From: an archaeon
GTDB lineage: Archaea; Thermoproteota; Nitrososphaeria; Nitrososphaerales; JACAEJ01
Length of the DNA stretch: 53,503 bases
Assembly: GCA_024256265.1 (NCBI GenBank)
Contig: JACGUK010000011.1
Span: 1-53,503, forward strand
Reading direction: 5' to 3'
Under the pieces are notes generated by a model. It saw only the letters and a list, made by a program, of their open reading frames with translations. It did not search any database and had not been told where the DNA came from. Position 1 is the stretch's first letter; the number at the start of each line of letters is the position of its first letter. Positions 1 to 8,555 of the stretch are shown here, piece by piece. A program made the position numbers and the translations under genes.

Positions 1-1
1 G

Positions 2-1006
2 AAGGAGGGAGAAATCTACACTCCTAGAGAAGTCATAAGGCTGATGGTCGAAATACTAGACCCTAAGCCTGGAGAGAGTACTTATGATCCTTGCTGTGGC
101 TCTGGAGGCATGTTAATAATTTCACATCTCCATGTAGCTGAGAAATATGGAGAGGAAGAGACAAGAAAATTATTTTTGTATGGGCAAGAGAGAAACCCAG
201 AAATTTATGCAGTATGCCAGATGAACCTAAACCTTCACGATATTAAGAATGCAAACATAGCTAATGGAGATACTCTTGATTACCCTAGGTTTAGGGATAA
301 TGGAAGGTTAAAGCAGTTCGATATAGTTATAGCAAATATTCCATGGAATCAAGATGGTTATGGTGAAGAGAGGCTTAAGAAAGCTGAGTTTAGAGAGAGG
401 TTCTCTTTCGGCTATTCTCCTCAAAACTCTGCTGATTGGGCTTGGATTCAACACATGCTAGGCTCTGCAATGGAAAATGGAAAGATTGGTCTCGTAGTAG
501 ATAACGGATGTTTGTTTAGAGGAGGGGCAGAAAAGGCAATTAGAAGTAAGATAATAGGGAAAGATTTAGTTGAATGTGTTATTCTTACGCCAGAGAAGTT
601 ATTCTATAACACTGGAGCACCTGGAGCCATTATAATCTTCAACAAGAACAAGCCTCAAGATAGAAGGAACAAGATACTTTTCATTAACGCTTCAAATGAA
701 TTTATACCTCATCCTTCAGTTAGAAGGTTAAATTCATTATCAAAAGAAAACATAGAGAAGATTACAAATACTTATGAGAAATTTGCTGAAATAGCTGGGC
801 TCTCTAAAGTAGTAGATAAAAAAGAAGTTATTGATAATGATTACAACCTAAACGTAACTCTTTACGTTATGCCATTAGAAGAAGGAGAGCAGATCAACAT
901 TTCTAAGGAATTTTCTGAACTTAAAGAGATAGAGAAAGAAAGGCAAGAAGTTGCAAAGAAGTTGGAGCAGTACATTTCTGAATTAACCAAAGTAATTAGT
1001 GGTTAG
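2..1006 (+). CDS. hsdM: Type I restriction-modification DNA methyltransferase subunit HsdM, 5'-truncated by window
   Basis: Modification subunit of a type I R-M system; it transfers methyl from SAM to adenine in the site read by HsdS. The frame is open from base 2 and reads GEIYTPREVIRLM before the first ATG (base 44), a typical internal HsdM stretch, so the true N-terminus lies outside the window. Counting from that ATG, the SAM-binding motif DPCCGSGG is at about residues 15-22. The catalytic motif IV position reads N98-I-P-W instead of the usual N-P-P-[YFW]. A charged helical tail ends the protein, as usual for the HsdS-binding end. hsdS follows after 2 bases, so they are co-transcribed. 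Confidence 0.93.
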   Translation, partial: KEGEIYTPREVIRLMVEILDPKPGESTYDPCCGSGGMLIISHLHVAEKYGEEETRKLFLYGQERNPEIYAVCQMNLNLHDIKNANIANGDTLDYPRFRDNGRLKQFDIVIANIPWNQDGYGEERLKKAEFRERFSFGYSPQNSADWAWIQHMLGSAMENGKIGLVVDNGCLFRGGAEKAIRSKIIGKDLVECVILTPEKLFYNTGAPGAIIIFNKNKPQDRRNKILFINASNEFIPHPSVRRLNSLSKENIEKITNTYEKFAEIAGLSKVVDKKEVIDNDYNLNVTLYVMPLEEGEQINISKEFSELKEIEKERQEVAKKLEQYISELTKVISG

Positions 1007-1008
1007 GA

Positions 1009-2235
1009 ATGATGTTTTACAAAGAAACAAATTTTAAAGAAACACCGATTGGCAAGATTCCGAAGGAATGGGAGGTTGTCAAAGTAGCTAAATTTGTTAA
1101 TGTACTTAAAGGATTTGCATTCAGTTCAGAATTTTTTAACGAGAGTAACGAAGGAATTCCATTAATAAGAATAAGGGATTTAGGAAAAGATAAAACAGAA
1201 AGTTACTATTCAGGCACTCACGACCCTGCTTATGTTGTAAGGAAAGGGGACATTTTGGTAAGCATGGATGGTGAATTTAACGCCTATATATGGGATGGAC
1301 CAAGGGGTTTGTTAAATCAACGGGTATGCAAAGTTTGGTCTAGAGACCATGCAAAGCTGGGTAATTTATTCCTATATTATGGACTACAGAATCCTCTTAA
1401 AATCATAGAGACTCAAACAAGTCAGACAACAGTTAAACATCTTCTTGATAAAGATATAGAAAAAATAAAAATACCGCTCCCGCCACATCCAGAACAACAG
1501 AAAATCGCTGAAATTCTTTCTATTGTTGATGAAGCAATTCAGAAAACTGATGAAGTCATAGCAAAGACTGAACGCTTAAAGAAGGGCTTGATGCAGGAGC
1601 TTTTAACAAAAGGAATAGGGCATAAGGAGTTTAAGGATACAGAGATTGGAAGGATTCCAAAAGATTGGGAGGTTACTAAGCTTGGAGACAAAACTATAAC
1701 TAAGATCGTTATGGGGCAATCTCCTCCGTCATCTAAATATAATAAAGAAGGTACAGGCTTACCTTTTCTTCAAGGAAAAATGGAGTTCAGAGAAATATAT
1801 CCTTTGCCAATTATCTATTGCTCAGAGCCAATAAAAATAGCTAAAGCCAACGACATCTTACTTTCAGTAAGGGCTCCTGTTGGAGATGTTAATTTAGCTC
1901 CCTTTAAACTATGCATTGGTAGAGGGTTAGCAGCTATAAGGTTTAATGATCAAATTGTTAATTATTTGTTCTACTTTTATTATTTGCAAAAAGTCAAGAA
2001 ACTTCTAGAAACTCTTGGAAAAGGATCAACTTTTAAGGCGATAGTTAAAGCTGATTTGGAAAACTTAAGGATTCCCTTACCTAGGTTACAAGAACAACAA
2101 AGAATAGCAGAAATCCTTTCAACTGTTGATGAAAAGCTCGAACTTGAAAGAAATGAAAAAGCAAAACTGGAAAGAATCAAGCAAGGATTGATGGATTTGC
2201 TTCTCACTGGAAAAATTAGGGTCAGAGTGAACTGA
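1009..2235 (+). CDS. hsdS: Type I restriction-modification specificity subunit HsdS
   Basis: DNA-recognition subunit shared by the methylase and nuclease complexes. The 408 residues form two target-recognition domains. Each opens with the family signature (IGKIPKEWEVVKV near residue 15, IGRIPKDWEVTKL near 215) and each is followed by a conserved helical repeat (PEQQKIAEIL...LKKGLMQELLT and LQEQQRIAEIL...IKQGLMDLLLT). This duplicated layout implies a bipartite target with two unrelated half-sites. A second ATG lies one codon downstream; either start is possible. The gene is packed between hsdM (2-base gap) and hsdR (the stop directly abuts the hsdR ATG). The target cannot be read from sequence. 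Confidence 0.95.
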   Translation: MMFYKETNFKETPIGKIPKEWEVVKVAKFVNVLKGFAFSSEFFNESNEGIPLIRIRDLGKDKTESYYSGTHDPAYVVRKGDILVSMDGEFNAYIWDGPRGLLNQRVCKVWSRDHAKLGNLFLYYGLQNPLKIIETQTSQTTVKHLLDKDIEKIKIPLPPHPEQQKIAEILSIVDEAIQKTDEVIAKTERLKKGLMQELLTKGIGHKEFKDTEIGRIPKDWEVTKLGDKTITKIVMGQSPPSSKYNKEGTGLPFLQGKMEFREIYPLPIIYCSEPIKIAKANDILLSVRAPVGDVNLAPFKLCIGRGLAAIRFNDQIVNYLFYFYYLQKVKKLLETLGKGSTFKAIVKADLENLRIPLPRLQEQQRIAEILSTVDEKLELERNEKAKLERIKQGLMDLLLTGKIRVRVN

Positions 2236-5200
2236 ATGGCTTATACGGAAAAAGGCACAGTTGAGGATTTTATCATCCAAGAACTTCAAAGGCTTGGATG
2301 GAAGTATATAAAGCCTGAAGAGATGAAGTTAAAGCGTAAAGAGAATTTTGAGGAGCCTTTAGTCATAGAAGAGTTAAGAAATGCTTTGAGAAGGATAAAC
2401 AGCAAAGTAGAGCTAACAGATGCTGATTTAGATTTCATAATTGTCTCATTAAGAACTATTCCAGCAAATCTTGAAGGGATCAGAAGATTTTTGGATATTT
2501 TTAGAAATGGCTTAGTTGTTCCATTACAAAAGGAAGGCAAAGAGAGAGTTATAAAGCTAATAGACCTTGAGAATATTGAGAACAACGAATTTATCGTAAC
2601 GAATCAGCTCAGAGTAGAAGGCTTAAAGGGCAATATTAGAGCTGATATAGTTCTCCTTGTTAACGGCATTCCTTTAGTGCTTATTGAAGGTAAGAATCCA
2701 ACAAGAGAAGAGGTTGATTGGACAGATGCTTATCGACAGATTAAGAGATATGAGGATCAAGCACCTGAAATTTTCAAGTATGTTCAATTTTCAATAGCAA
2801 CAGATGGGATAAAGACTTACTATTTTCCAAATGCCTTTAGAGAGGAAACAGAGGAAAGAAATTTTTTAAGTATATGGAAAGACCCTTACCCTTTCAATGT
2901 AGAAGAGTTCAAAGATGATATACTCAAAATAACTATCCACGGTCTTTTATCCAAGCCAAATCTCCTAAACATAATTGAAAACTTTACTTTTATCAGAAAA
3001 GAGAGGGACAAGTCCACAAAGATAATGGCAAGATACATGCAATTCAGAGCTTCAAACAGGATATTCGAGAGAGTAATAAACACACTAAAAGAGGAAGAGG
3101 ACAAAAAGTTCGGACTGATATGGCATTGGCAAGGCTCTGGTAAAACCTATACAATGGCTTTCTCAGCTTGGAAGCTCTTCCACTGCCCAGAAGCTGAAAG
3201 ACCAAGCATCTTTGCAATGGTCGATAGAAGGGATTTAGAGGAGCAGATCGAAAAAGACTTTTCATTTATTGAAGTTCCTATAGAAAAAATTCATTCAATT
3301 AAAGAACTTATAGAGATTCTAAAATGGGGAAGAGAAGGTAAAAGAGGAATCTTCCTAGTAACGATTGAAAAATTTAGTCCAAAGGAATTTTTACAACTTA
3401 AAAAAGAAGGGGATAAAATAGAGATTAAAAGAGAGAATGTAATCGTTCTAGCTGACGAGGTGCATAGAACTCAATACGGGAAGTTTGCCACGTTGATGCG
3501 TAGTATTTTCAAAAACTCTTTTATCTTTGGTTTTACTGGTACACCTCTTTCAAAAATTGAAAGAAATACCTTCCAAAAGTTTTGCCCTATCGATGAGCTT
3601 TACCTTGATAGATATTCTATGTTAGACGCTCTAAAGGATGGTTTCACTGTTTCATTATCTTATCAAGCAAGATTGCCTCAATACCATCTTAACAAAAAGC
3701 AACTAGAGGAATTTGTAGAGTTTGAAGAGAAGGAGATAGAAGCTCTTTCTAAAGAAGAGCGGAAAGAATTAAGGAAGAAAATTAGTGTAATCAAAGCTTT
3801 TGTTAAAAAACCAGAAAGAATTAGAATCATAGCTGAAGACATAGCAGAACACTTTAAGGATATTGTAGAGCCAACCGAGCTTAAAGCCATGATAGTTACG
3901 ATTGATAGAGAGGCTTGTGTTCTATACAAAAATGCCATTGATGAATTCTTACCTTCAAATTACTCTGAAATTGTGATGACGTTTAATCCTAACGATAAAG
4001 AGATCATCAGAAATTACTTTTATAATTTACAAGAAAAGTATGGTACTAAGGACGTAAAGGAAATTCATGAGAAGATAATTGAGAGCTTTAAGGCAAGAAA
4101 AGAGCCAAGAATTCTAATAGTTACTGACATGCTCATAACTGGTTTCGATGCTCCAAATTTATGGACTATGTATTTAGATAAGCCATTAAAAGAGCATAGA
4201 TTGTTACAAGCAATAGCTAGGACGAATAGACCTTTCTTAAACAAAAAATTCGGATTGATAAATGATTACATTGGAGTACTAATAGAGTTAGAAAGAGCCT
4301 TTGAAAAATTCGAAGCAAGTGATGCAAAGGCTTTAAAAGTTGTCATAAGAGACCTAAGCAAAGAAAAAGATACATTTAAAGAGCTTATCGATGAAGCTTT
4401 AAGGATTTTCAAAAGTGTGAAAAGAGAAGATACACATGAAAGTTTGGAAAATGCCTTGAATGTGCTGATTGACCCAGAGGATGCAAAGAAGTATGAGAAA
4501 AATATGAAGAGTTTAATGAAATCCTATGAGATGCTTCAAGGAGACCCTTTTCTCATAGATTACCTACAAGGCTATACATGGCTTGTCAAAATATATGTTG
4601 CATATTACAAAAAATTTAAAAAAGCAAATGTAGATGAGTTAAAAATAGATAGTCTTTCGAAAAAGACTATTACGCTCATACAGCAAACTATAAACGTAAA
4701 AGAAATCGATGATGCATATCCAACCGTAGGAGTAGATGAAGGATACATAGAAATCCTCAAAAGATCAGTACCTAAAACTATAGGGGCAGCCATAGACGTT
4801 ATAACAAACATTCAACATGAAAGCAAAATCCACTCAAGTTCACCCTTCTTTATGAACTTAAGCAAAGAAGTCGAAATGACTTATGAAGAACTAAGGGCTA
4901 GAAAGATAGAGATAGGAGAAGCAGTACAGAGGCTTTTGAGTATTTCCGAAAAGATTGTTGAATGGAAAAGAGAAGAAAAGGAGATAGGGAAAGATAAGTA
5001 TCCAATTTATGAAGCATTAAAGATCGTTCTTCCTAAAATAGAAAAACAAAAAGCCATTACTTTCATTAACAATCTTTTAACCCATTTAGAAAAGAAGAGA
5101 TTACTTTTCAAAGGCTGGCAACTACAAAGGGATGTTCGGCGTAAAGTTATGGCAGAAATAAGGCTCATGCTACTTTCAGAGTTTAGGGACTATAGGAGTA

Positions 5201-5253
5201 AGGTAGACGAGCTAACAGAAGGGATATTCGGAGCCTTGGAGGGAATGAGATGA
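2236..5253 (+). CDS. hsdR: Type I restriction endonuclease translocase subunit HsdR
   Basis: ATP-dependent translocating endonuclease subunit, 1005 residues, the normal size for HsdR. The N-terminal nuclease core shows an Asp in RADIVLLVNG and an E-x-K pair in LIEGKN (about residues 135-155). The SF2 motor follows: Walker A GSGKT at residues 300-304, the DEVH box at about 407-410, GFTGTP motif III shortly after, and a motif VI-like segment (QAIARTNRP) near residue 660. The helical C-terminal third matches the HsdM/HsdS contact region. The ATG follows the hsdS stop directly, and the last codon overlaps the next gene as ATGA, so translation is coupled. Confidence 0.95.
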   Translation: MAYTEKGTVEDFIIQELQRLGWKYIKPEEMKLKRKENFEEPLVIEELRNALRRINSKVELTDADLDFIIVSLRTIPANLEGIRRFLDIFRNGLVVPLQKEGKERVIKLIDLENIENNEFIVTNQLRVEGLKGNIRADIVLLVNGIPLVLIEGKNPTREEVDWTDAYRQIKRYEDQAPEIFKYVQFSIATDGIKTYYFPNAFREETEERNFLSIWKDPYPFNVEEFKDDILKITIHGLLSKPNLLNIIENFTFIRKERDKSTKIMARYMQFRASNRIFERVINTLKEEEDKKFGLIWHWQGSGKTYTMAFSAWKLFHCPEAERPSIFAMVDRRDLEEQIEKDFSFIEVPIEKIHSIKELIEILKWGREGKRGIFLVTIEKFSPKEFLQLKKEGDKIEIKRENVIVLADEVHRTQYGKFATLMRSIFKNSFIFGFTGTPLSKIERNTFQKFCPIDELYLDRYSMLDALKDGFTVSLSYQARLPQYHLNKKQLEEFVEFEEKEIEALSKEERKELRKKISVIKAFVKKPERIRIIAEDIAEHFKDIVEPTELKAMIVTIDREACVLYKNAIDEFLPSNYSEIVMTFNPNDKEIIRNYFYNLQEKYGTKDVKEIHEKIIESFKARKEPRILIVTDMLITGFDAPNLWTMYLDKPLKEHRLLQAIARTNRPFLNKKFGLINDYIGVLIELERAFEKFEASDAKALKVVIRDLSKEKDTFKELIDEALRIFKSVKREDTHESLENALNVLIDPEDAKKYEKNMKSLMKSYEMLQGDPFLIDYLQGYTWLVKIYVAYYKKFKKANVDELKIDSLSKKTITLIQQTINVKEIDDAYPTVGVDEGYIEILKRSVPKTIGAAIDVITNIQHESKIHSSSPFFMNLSKEVEMTYEELRARKIEIGEAVQRLLSISEKIVEWKREEKEIGKDKYPIYEALKIVLPKIEKQKAITFINNLLTHLEKKRLLFKGWQLQRDVRRKVMAEIRLMLLSEFRDYRSKVDELTEGIFGALEGMR

Positions 5254-5639
5254 AAAAGTCGAACAAAGATTCACTTCAATTCAAGAACAATAAGGAACTT
5301 TCAGCCGACTTTCTTTACTCTCAGCTTTTCAAGATTTGGGAGCAAATAAAAAGGGAAGGAAGGGTTGAGGTTTTTGGAGACTTGGACTTTGAGGTTGTAG
5401 AAGAGATCGATAATAAAAAGCAGAGAATTGCAAAGCTTAAAGGAAACAAAATTTTAGTGAAAATAAACGCATCAACATTACCGAAAAGTGCGTTAAAATA
5501 TATAGTTGCTCATGAGATAGCACATACATTCACAAAGAGACATACGAAGAGGTTTTGGAAAATTGTAGAAACGATTTACCCTAACTTTGAAATGGGTCGA
5601 AAGCTTCTTATAAAGTATGGACAGTTTCTACCAATTTAG
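5250..5639 (+). CDS. YgjP-like (DUF45) zinc metallopeptidase linked to the R-M operon
   Basis: Small 129-residue putative zinc metallopeptidase. The motif HEIAHTFTKRHTKRFW near residues 90-105 gives the HExxH zinc ligands and the downstream His spacing typical of YgjP/DUF45 (WLM-like) proteins. No signal peptide or membrane segment is seen, so it is probably cytoplasmic. It overlaps hsdR by 4 bases (ATGA), so it belongs to the operon. YgjP-like genes are known to accompany type I R-M loci, but their role is not established; turnover or control of the restriction complex is a guess. Confidence 0.85.
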   Translation: MKKSNKDSLQFKNNKELSADFLYSQLFKIWEQIKREGRVEVFGDLDFEVVEEIDNKKQRIAKLKGNKILVKINASTLPKSALKYIVAHEIAHTFTKRHTKRFWKIVETIYPNFEMGRKLLIKYGQFLPI

Positions 5640-5671
5640 ATCAAAGTGTTGGAGATGGAGAGTTGAGTAGA

Positions 5672-5827
5672 ATGTGTAAGTGTGAATTAAGGGATTTACT
5701 AAAACGAGACGAAGAGGAGTTCAAACAACCCGTTAAAGGTACTTGGCTTCGCATATGTCCCATTTGTAAGAAGTGGATAAATCGTCAGCAATATAACCAT
5801 TTAAAAGCAGAGAAGTGGAGAAAATGA
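5672..5827 (+). CDS. Small zinc-binding protein (51 aa), hypothetical
   Basis: A 51-residue reading frame starting MCKCELRDLL and ending in a basic WINRQQYNHLKAEKWRK tail. Two cysteine pairs (CKC at residues 2-4 and CPIC at 29-32) could bind one zinc ion, a layout common in tiny archaeal virus and plasmid proteins. It starts 33 bases after the metallopeptidase stop on the same strand and may be the last gene of the R-M operon. Function unknown. The evidence is the cysteine pattern, the codon content and the position; a chance frame is not excluded. Confidence 0.55.
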   Translation: MCKCELRDLLKRDEEEFKQPVKGTWLRICPICKKWINRQQYNHLKAEKWRK

Positions 5828-5986
5828 TAATCATCTATGCTTGGTATGCTGTAAGTATTGAGGATGCACCTCTCAAAAACCACTAGGCGGGATGCTGAAG
5901 CTTCGGCCCTTCATCGTGTTGTTCGACTTATAACTTCTCACGCATAAGCTTCGACTCTTCTTCCTCCTAAACCATGCTTTGATGCT

Positions 5987-6187
5987 TTATACTCTCTTAA
6001 GAACTACTCTTTTAGACTTTGGCTCTACGGTGATTTCAACTATATCTCCCACTCTGAATGGAAACTGTGAATCGTTAGCTACATCAGTCGGAATATAAAT
6101 GAAATACTTGTCATACTTCTTACCACCCGTAGTTGTTGGTCTATCGATAAACTTCCCTTTACCTTTGAGTGCCAAAATTGTTATCAC
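5987..6187 (-). CDS. AbrB/SpoVT-like small DNA-binding protein
   Basis: A 66-residue protein from a GTG start. The segment YIPTDVANDSQFPFRVGDIVEITVEP resembles the swapped-hairpin AbrB fold, where a short beta strand plus 'P.DV..D..FPF..GD.V.I.V' forms the DNA-binding dimer. Such proteins are typical small repressors or antitoxin-like regulators in archaeal mobile elements. It is divergent from the nuclease gene at 6274, and two near-identical 15-nt repeats (6176-6190 and 6230-6244) bracket the shared promoter region, one over its own start codon. That suggests autoregulation. The family assignment rests on pattern only. Confidence 0.55.
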   Translation of the reverse strand: MITILALKGKGKFIDRPTTTGGKKYDKYFIYIPTDVANDSQFPFRVGDIVEITVEPKSKRVVLKRV

Positions 6188-6244
6188 AATCTAAAGAGGA
6201 AGTAAAGGGAATAGTCATTTCCGAGCACCAATTTGGTATCACAA
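6176..6244. promoter_or_regulatory. Divergent promoter with paired 15-nt repeats
   Basis: The repeats AATTGTTATCACAAT (6176-6190) and AATTTGGTATCACAA (6230-6244) lie in the same orientation, about 54 nt apart, around the divergent start region of the AbrB-like gene and the nuclease gene. A TATA-like ACTTATA (6247-6253) sits about 25 nt upstream of the TTG start at 6274, so that gene is probably leaderless. The repeats are candidate operators for the AbrB-like protein. Confidence 0.4.
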
Positions 6245-6273
6245 AACTTATAGCATATTGAACTGTAGATAAT

Positions 6274-6717
6274 TTGAATAATTTGACTCAAATTAGTGAG
6301 GAATTTGTTCGCAATAGAGTATTAGAATGGCTCAGTAAGCAAGGCTATGGAGTAATATCAAAAGTTGCAACATTAGGCGAGCATGGAGCTGATCTAAAAG
6401 TCAGAAAGACAAAGAGCATGAACTTCTATATAATAGAAGTGAAGGGTGATAAAGGATCTGATAAGGCTAGACACGTAAGTTTTGTAACTGCTTTAGGTGA
6501 AATTCTTCAGAGAGTAAAATACATCCGCCATTGCAAATATGCTGTAGCATTTCCAGAGTCGTACATGAAAATTATACAAAGAAGGCTTCCATGGAGGGCT
6601 TGCAAGAAGCTTCCCTTGGAGGTGCTACTTGTAAATCCTAAAGGCCAAATTAGAAGGCTTATATGGCGTGATTTGAAGAAGCTTCAAACTAAGGCTGAAA
6701 AAATAACGAACTACTAA
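6274..6717 (+). CDS. PD-(D/E)XK nuclease-like protein
   Basis: A 147-residue putative endonuclease from a TTG start. A helix (EEFVRNRVLEWLSKQGY) precedes GADLKVRK and then FYIIEVKGD: the Asp plus E-V-K triad of the PD-(D/E)XK fold, in an Mrr/Holliday-resolvase-like order. A basic C-terminal half (KIIQRRLPWRACKKL) could contact DNA. It lies in the accessory island, divergent from an AbrB-like gene, so restriction, element maintenance or repair are all possible. Start choice rests on the TATA-like element about 25 nt upstream. Confidence 0.7.
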   Translation: MNNLTQISEEFVRNRVLEWLSKQGYGVISKVATLGEHGADLKVRKTKSMNFYIIEVKGDKGSDKARHVSFVTALGEILQRVKYIRHCKYAVAFPESYMKIIQRRLPWRACKKLPLEVLLVNPKGQIRRLIWRDLKKLQTKAEKITNY

Positions 6718-6762
6718 CTCTTTAAGCTACGAAAAAACTCAGTCAAGTCGCCAACCAATGAG

Positions 6763-7176
6763 TTAAGCTTCTTTTCTTTGCCTTTTTAACACTTGTAATT
6801 TCTCATAATCCTTTTCATTTCTAAGGTAACTAATCAACCAAGCTGGGTATGTTAACTCTGCGTTTTTAGTCATTTCTAAATTCGCCATAGTAAGAAATTC
6901 ATCAATATCATGAACATAATCTGGGGCATTTCTTGCTTGTTCTTTCCCAAATGGCATAACACCAGCCATCCAAATTAAGCATAAATCTACAGCCATTTGA
7001 AAGGCTTTTTTCCTTAATCTCATTCTGATCATTTTTTCTTTAGGAGATGTAGGTTCTTCTAGACTACTAGTCCATATCTTTGCAGCGTTGGGGCTGTGTT
7101 CATGGATTAAGCGATAATTTCTTCTGATCAAACTAAAGAGATAGCTAGCTTCGCTTAACGTTAGACATCGAGGCAT
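6763..7176 (-). CDS. Hypothetical protein (137 aa)
   Basis: I do not recognise this protein. It is predicted all-helical, soluble and basic at both ends (RMRLRKKAFQMAVDLCLIWMAG in the middle, KDYEKLQVLKRQRKEA at the end). No catalytic motif, signal peptide or zinc ligands are seen. It is on the minus strand between the PD-(D/E)XK nuclease and the winged-helix gene, facing the former. Codon use and the island position support a real gene of a mobile element. Confidence 0.6.
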   Translation of the reverse strand: MPRCLTLSEASYLFSLIRRNYRLIHEHSPNAAKIWTSSLEEPTSPKEKMIRMRLRKKAFQMAVDLCLIWMAGVMPFGKEQARNAPDYVHDIDEFLTMANLEMTKNAELTYPAWLISYLRNEKDYEKLQVLKRQRKEA

Positions 7177-7213
7177 AATTACTGTTGAATAGTTGGTTCT
7201 TTAAAGGTAACGG

Positions 7214-7345
7214 TTACACTGTTGCTTTTGACTCCATAAGTTCAAGATAAGGTTGGGGGTAAGGTTTGTAAAAGTAGAAGAAAATGTCACATGTGCGATA
7301 TTGAATATTTAGCCTTCCTCTTCCTTTGGGCAACAAGAGCTTCAA
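7214..7345 (-). CDS. Possible small protein (43 aa), weak
   Basis: In the 198-base gap between two minus-strand genes, a TTG-initiated frame of 43 codons reads LPKGRGRLNIQYRTCDIFFYFYKPYPQPYLELMESKATV. The aromatic, beta-rich composition is protein-like. It has only one Cys, no known motif and no clear ribosome site. It sits 29 bases downstream of the winged-helix gene and would be co-directional with it. A low-confidence call. Confidence 0.22.
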   Translation of the reverse strand: MKLLLPKGRGRLNIQYRTCDIFFYFYKPYPQPYLELMESKATV

Positions 7346-7374
7346 GATGCCTAAAATTTTGGCTCAGTTTTATG

Positions 7375-8250
7375 CTAAGGTGCACGTCCAAGTATCTTCT
7401 CCGCTTCATCAAAGGCGTATTTATTTTCGTCTTCATAGACTGCATGATTGATCATTAATGGGTTACCTGGGAGCATTTCTCCTCCCATCCACCGTTCAAA
7501 TGTTACTGTATCTTGAATGAAGCGGGCATAATATGGCCAATCAAAGATTATGTAGAATAGCTTACGGTTCAGAGGGGGTTCTAATGTGTCAATTAGGCGA
7601 CTAACTACAAGGCTCCACTTTGCTGCTTCTGCCCTAATTCCACGAAGCAGACCAGAGTATTGAGTGATGGGAGGCTTCCAGAGCTCCTTCACATAATGCC
7701 TAAAAATACTAAAGTATCCATCTGATCTAAGGCGAGTTAAACTTAACCCATTTTCTACATGGAACTGAAGTATCAATGCCAACTCTGCCATAAGAAATTT
7801 CTTTGGTGATTCAATGAGAGTTATAGAGGCTCCTAACTGCTGAACCTTAGCTGAAAAATCTTTGAAGAGATAGATAGATCCAAATGGTGTTTTAGTTAAG
7901 GCTGCTACTCCACCTTTGAGCGTTAACCCATAAAATTTCTTCTTTCCACCTGTCTTAGGGAAATCTTCGACCCTCTGCAAGTATAGGTAATTATATTCGA
8001 GCAAACTGATAAGATTCTTCTCTCCGCTCAGGCGTCTTAAGACCGATTGCCTTGTTAGACCTTGTCCCCTGCTTTCCATATCATATGTTGTTGAGGGACC
8101 ATGTTCGGCTATGAATGCTAGAATATCGCGTGATTTATCATCTATTTCGAAAAGTGTCTTAGCTTGATTCCTTAACACCTTATCCATATCTGAAGGTATT
8201 TTAATTTCTTGAACGTTCAAGACATTCCCACTACTATACGTCCATTCCAA
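7375..8250 (-). CDS. Winged-helix transcriptional regulator-like protein
   Basis: A 291-residue protein. Residues about 35-115 read as a winged helix: IDDKSRDILAFIAEHGP, then TTYDMESRGQGLTRQSVLRRLSG as the turn and recognition helix, then a wing ending KKKFYGLTLKGGVAALTK. The remaining 170 residues are helical with no recognised motif. Its start faces the zinc-finger gene across a 56-base spacer with TATA-like sequences for both strands, which fits an element-encoded regulator of the replication genes to its right. The DNA-binding fold is inferred from the pattern. Confidence 0.6.
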   Translation of the reverse strand: MEWTYSSGNVLNVQEIKIPSDMDKVLRNQAKTLFEIDDKSRDILAFIAEHGPSTTYDMESRGQGLTRQSVLRRLSGEKNLISLLEYNYLYLQRVEDFPKTGGKKKFYGLTLKGGVAALTKTPFGSIYLFKDFSAKVQQLGASITLIESPKKFLMAELALILQFHVENGLSLTRLRSDGYFSIFRHYVKELWKPPITQYSGLLRGIRAEAAKWSLVVSRLIDTLEPPLNRKLFYIIFDWPYYARFIQDTVTFERWMGGEMLPGNPLMINHAVYEDENKYAFDEAEKILGRAP

Positions 8251-8291
8251 AATACTTATATAAATACTTCGGTATATTAGACATACGTCCT
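8235..8291. promoter_or_regulatory. Divergent promoter between winged-helix and zinc-finger genes
   Basis: The 56-base spacer carries CTTATATAAATAC (about 8256-8268), a plausible TATA box for the minus-strand gene, and GGTATATTAG (about 8270-8280) for the plus-strand gene. The octamer ATACGTCC occurs twice in the same orientation (8236-8243, inside the regulator's first codons, and 8283-8290), one copy on each side of the TATA elements, as expected for operators of a divergently encoded regulator. Confidence 0.35.
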
Positions 8292-8306
8292 ATGGAGTGG
8301 ACATAA

Positions 8307-8555
8307 GTGAAGGAAGTTATGAACAAATGTAAAGACTGCAAATTCCTGAGCAAATCTGGCTGGTGCTACATAACTAGATGGCCTTCTCACCATCTTAAAG
8401 ACGATGTTGCCTGCGGAGACTTCGAACCTAAAGAGAAAACGTTTTACTGGGTATGCCCAAGATGCGGTGCGGATTTTTACCACCCTTCTTTCATAGAATT
8501 TCATTATAAAATTGCTCATCCTGGGGTGAAGGTTACAATTGTCTCAAGAAGATAA
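8307..8555 (+). CDS. C2H2/zinc-ribbon small protein
   Basis: An 82-residue protein with two apparent zinc modules. The first is CKDCKFLSKSGWCY with a later Cys (ACGDF). The second is a C2H2-like finger, CPRCGADFYHPSFIEFHYKIAH. The GTG at 8307 is used here; an ATG four codons on (8319) is an alternative. Its 3' end overlaps the TTG start of the replication ATPase by 17 bases, so the two are one operon. Small zinc-finger proteins are frequent in archaeal viruses and plasmids as regulators; the exact role is unknown. Confidence 0.7.
   Translation: MKEVMNKCKDCKFLSKSGWCYITRWPSHHLKDDVACGDFEPKEKTFYWVCPRCGADFYHPSFIEFHYKIAHPGVKVTIVSRR

Noticed and set aside
5881..5975. Palindromic GAAGCTTC area in the spacer before the AbrB-like gene
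   Set aside because: The arms are short, the repeated AAGCTTCG copies do not form a consistent stem, and no RNA family fits.
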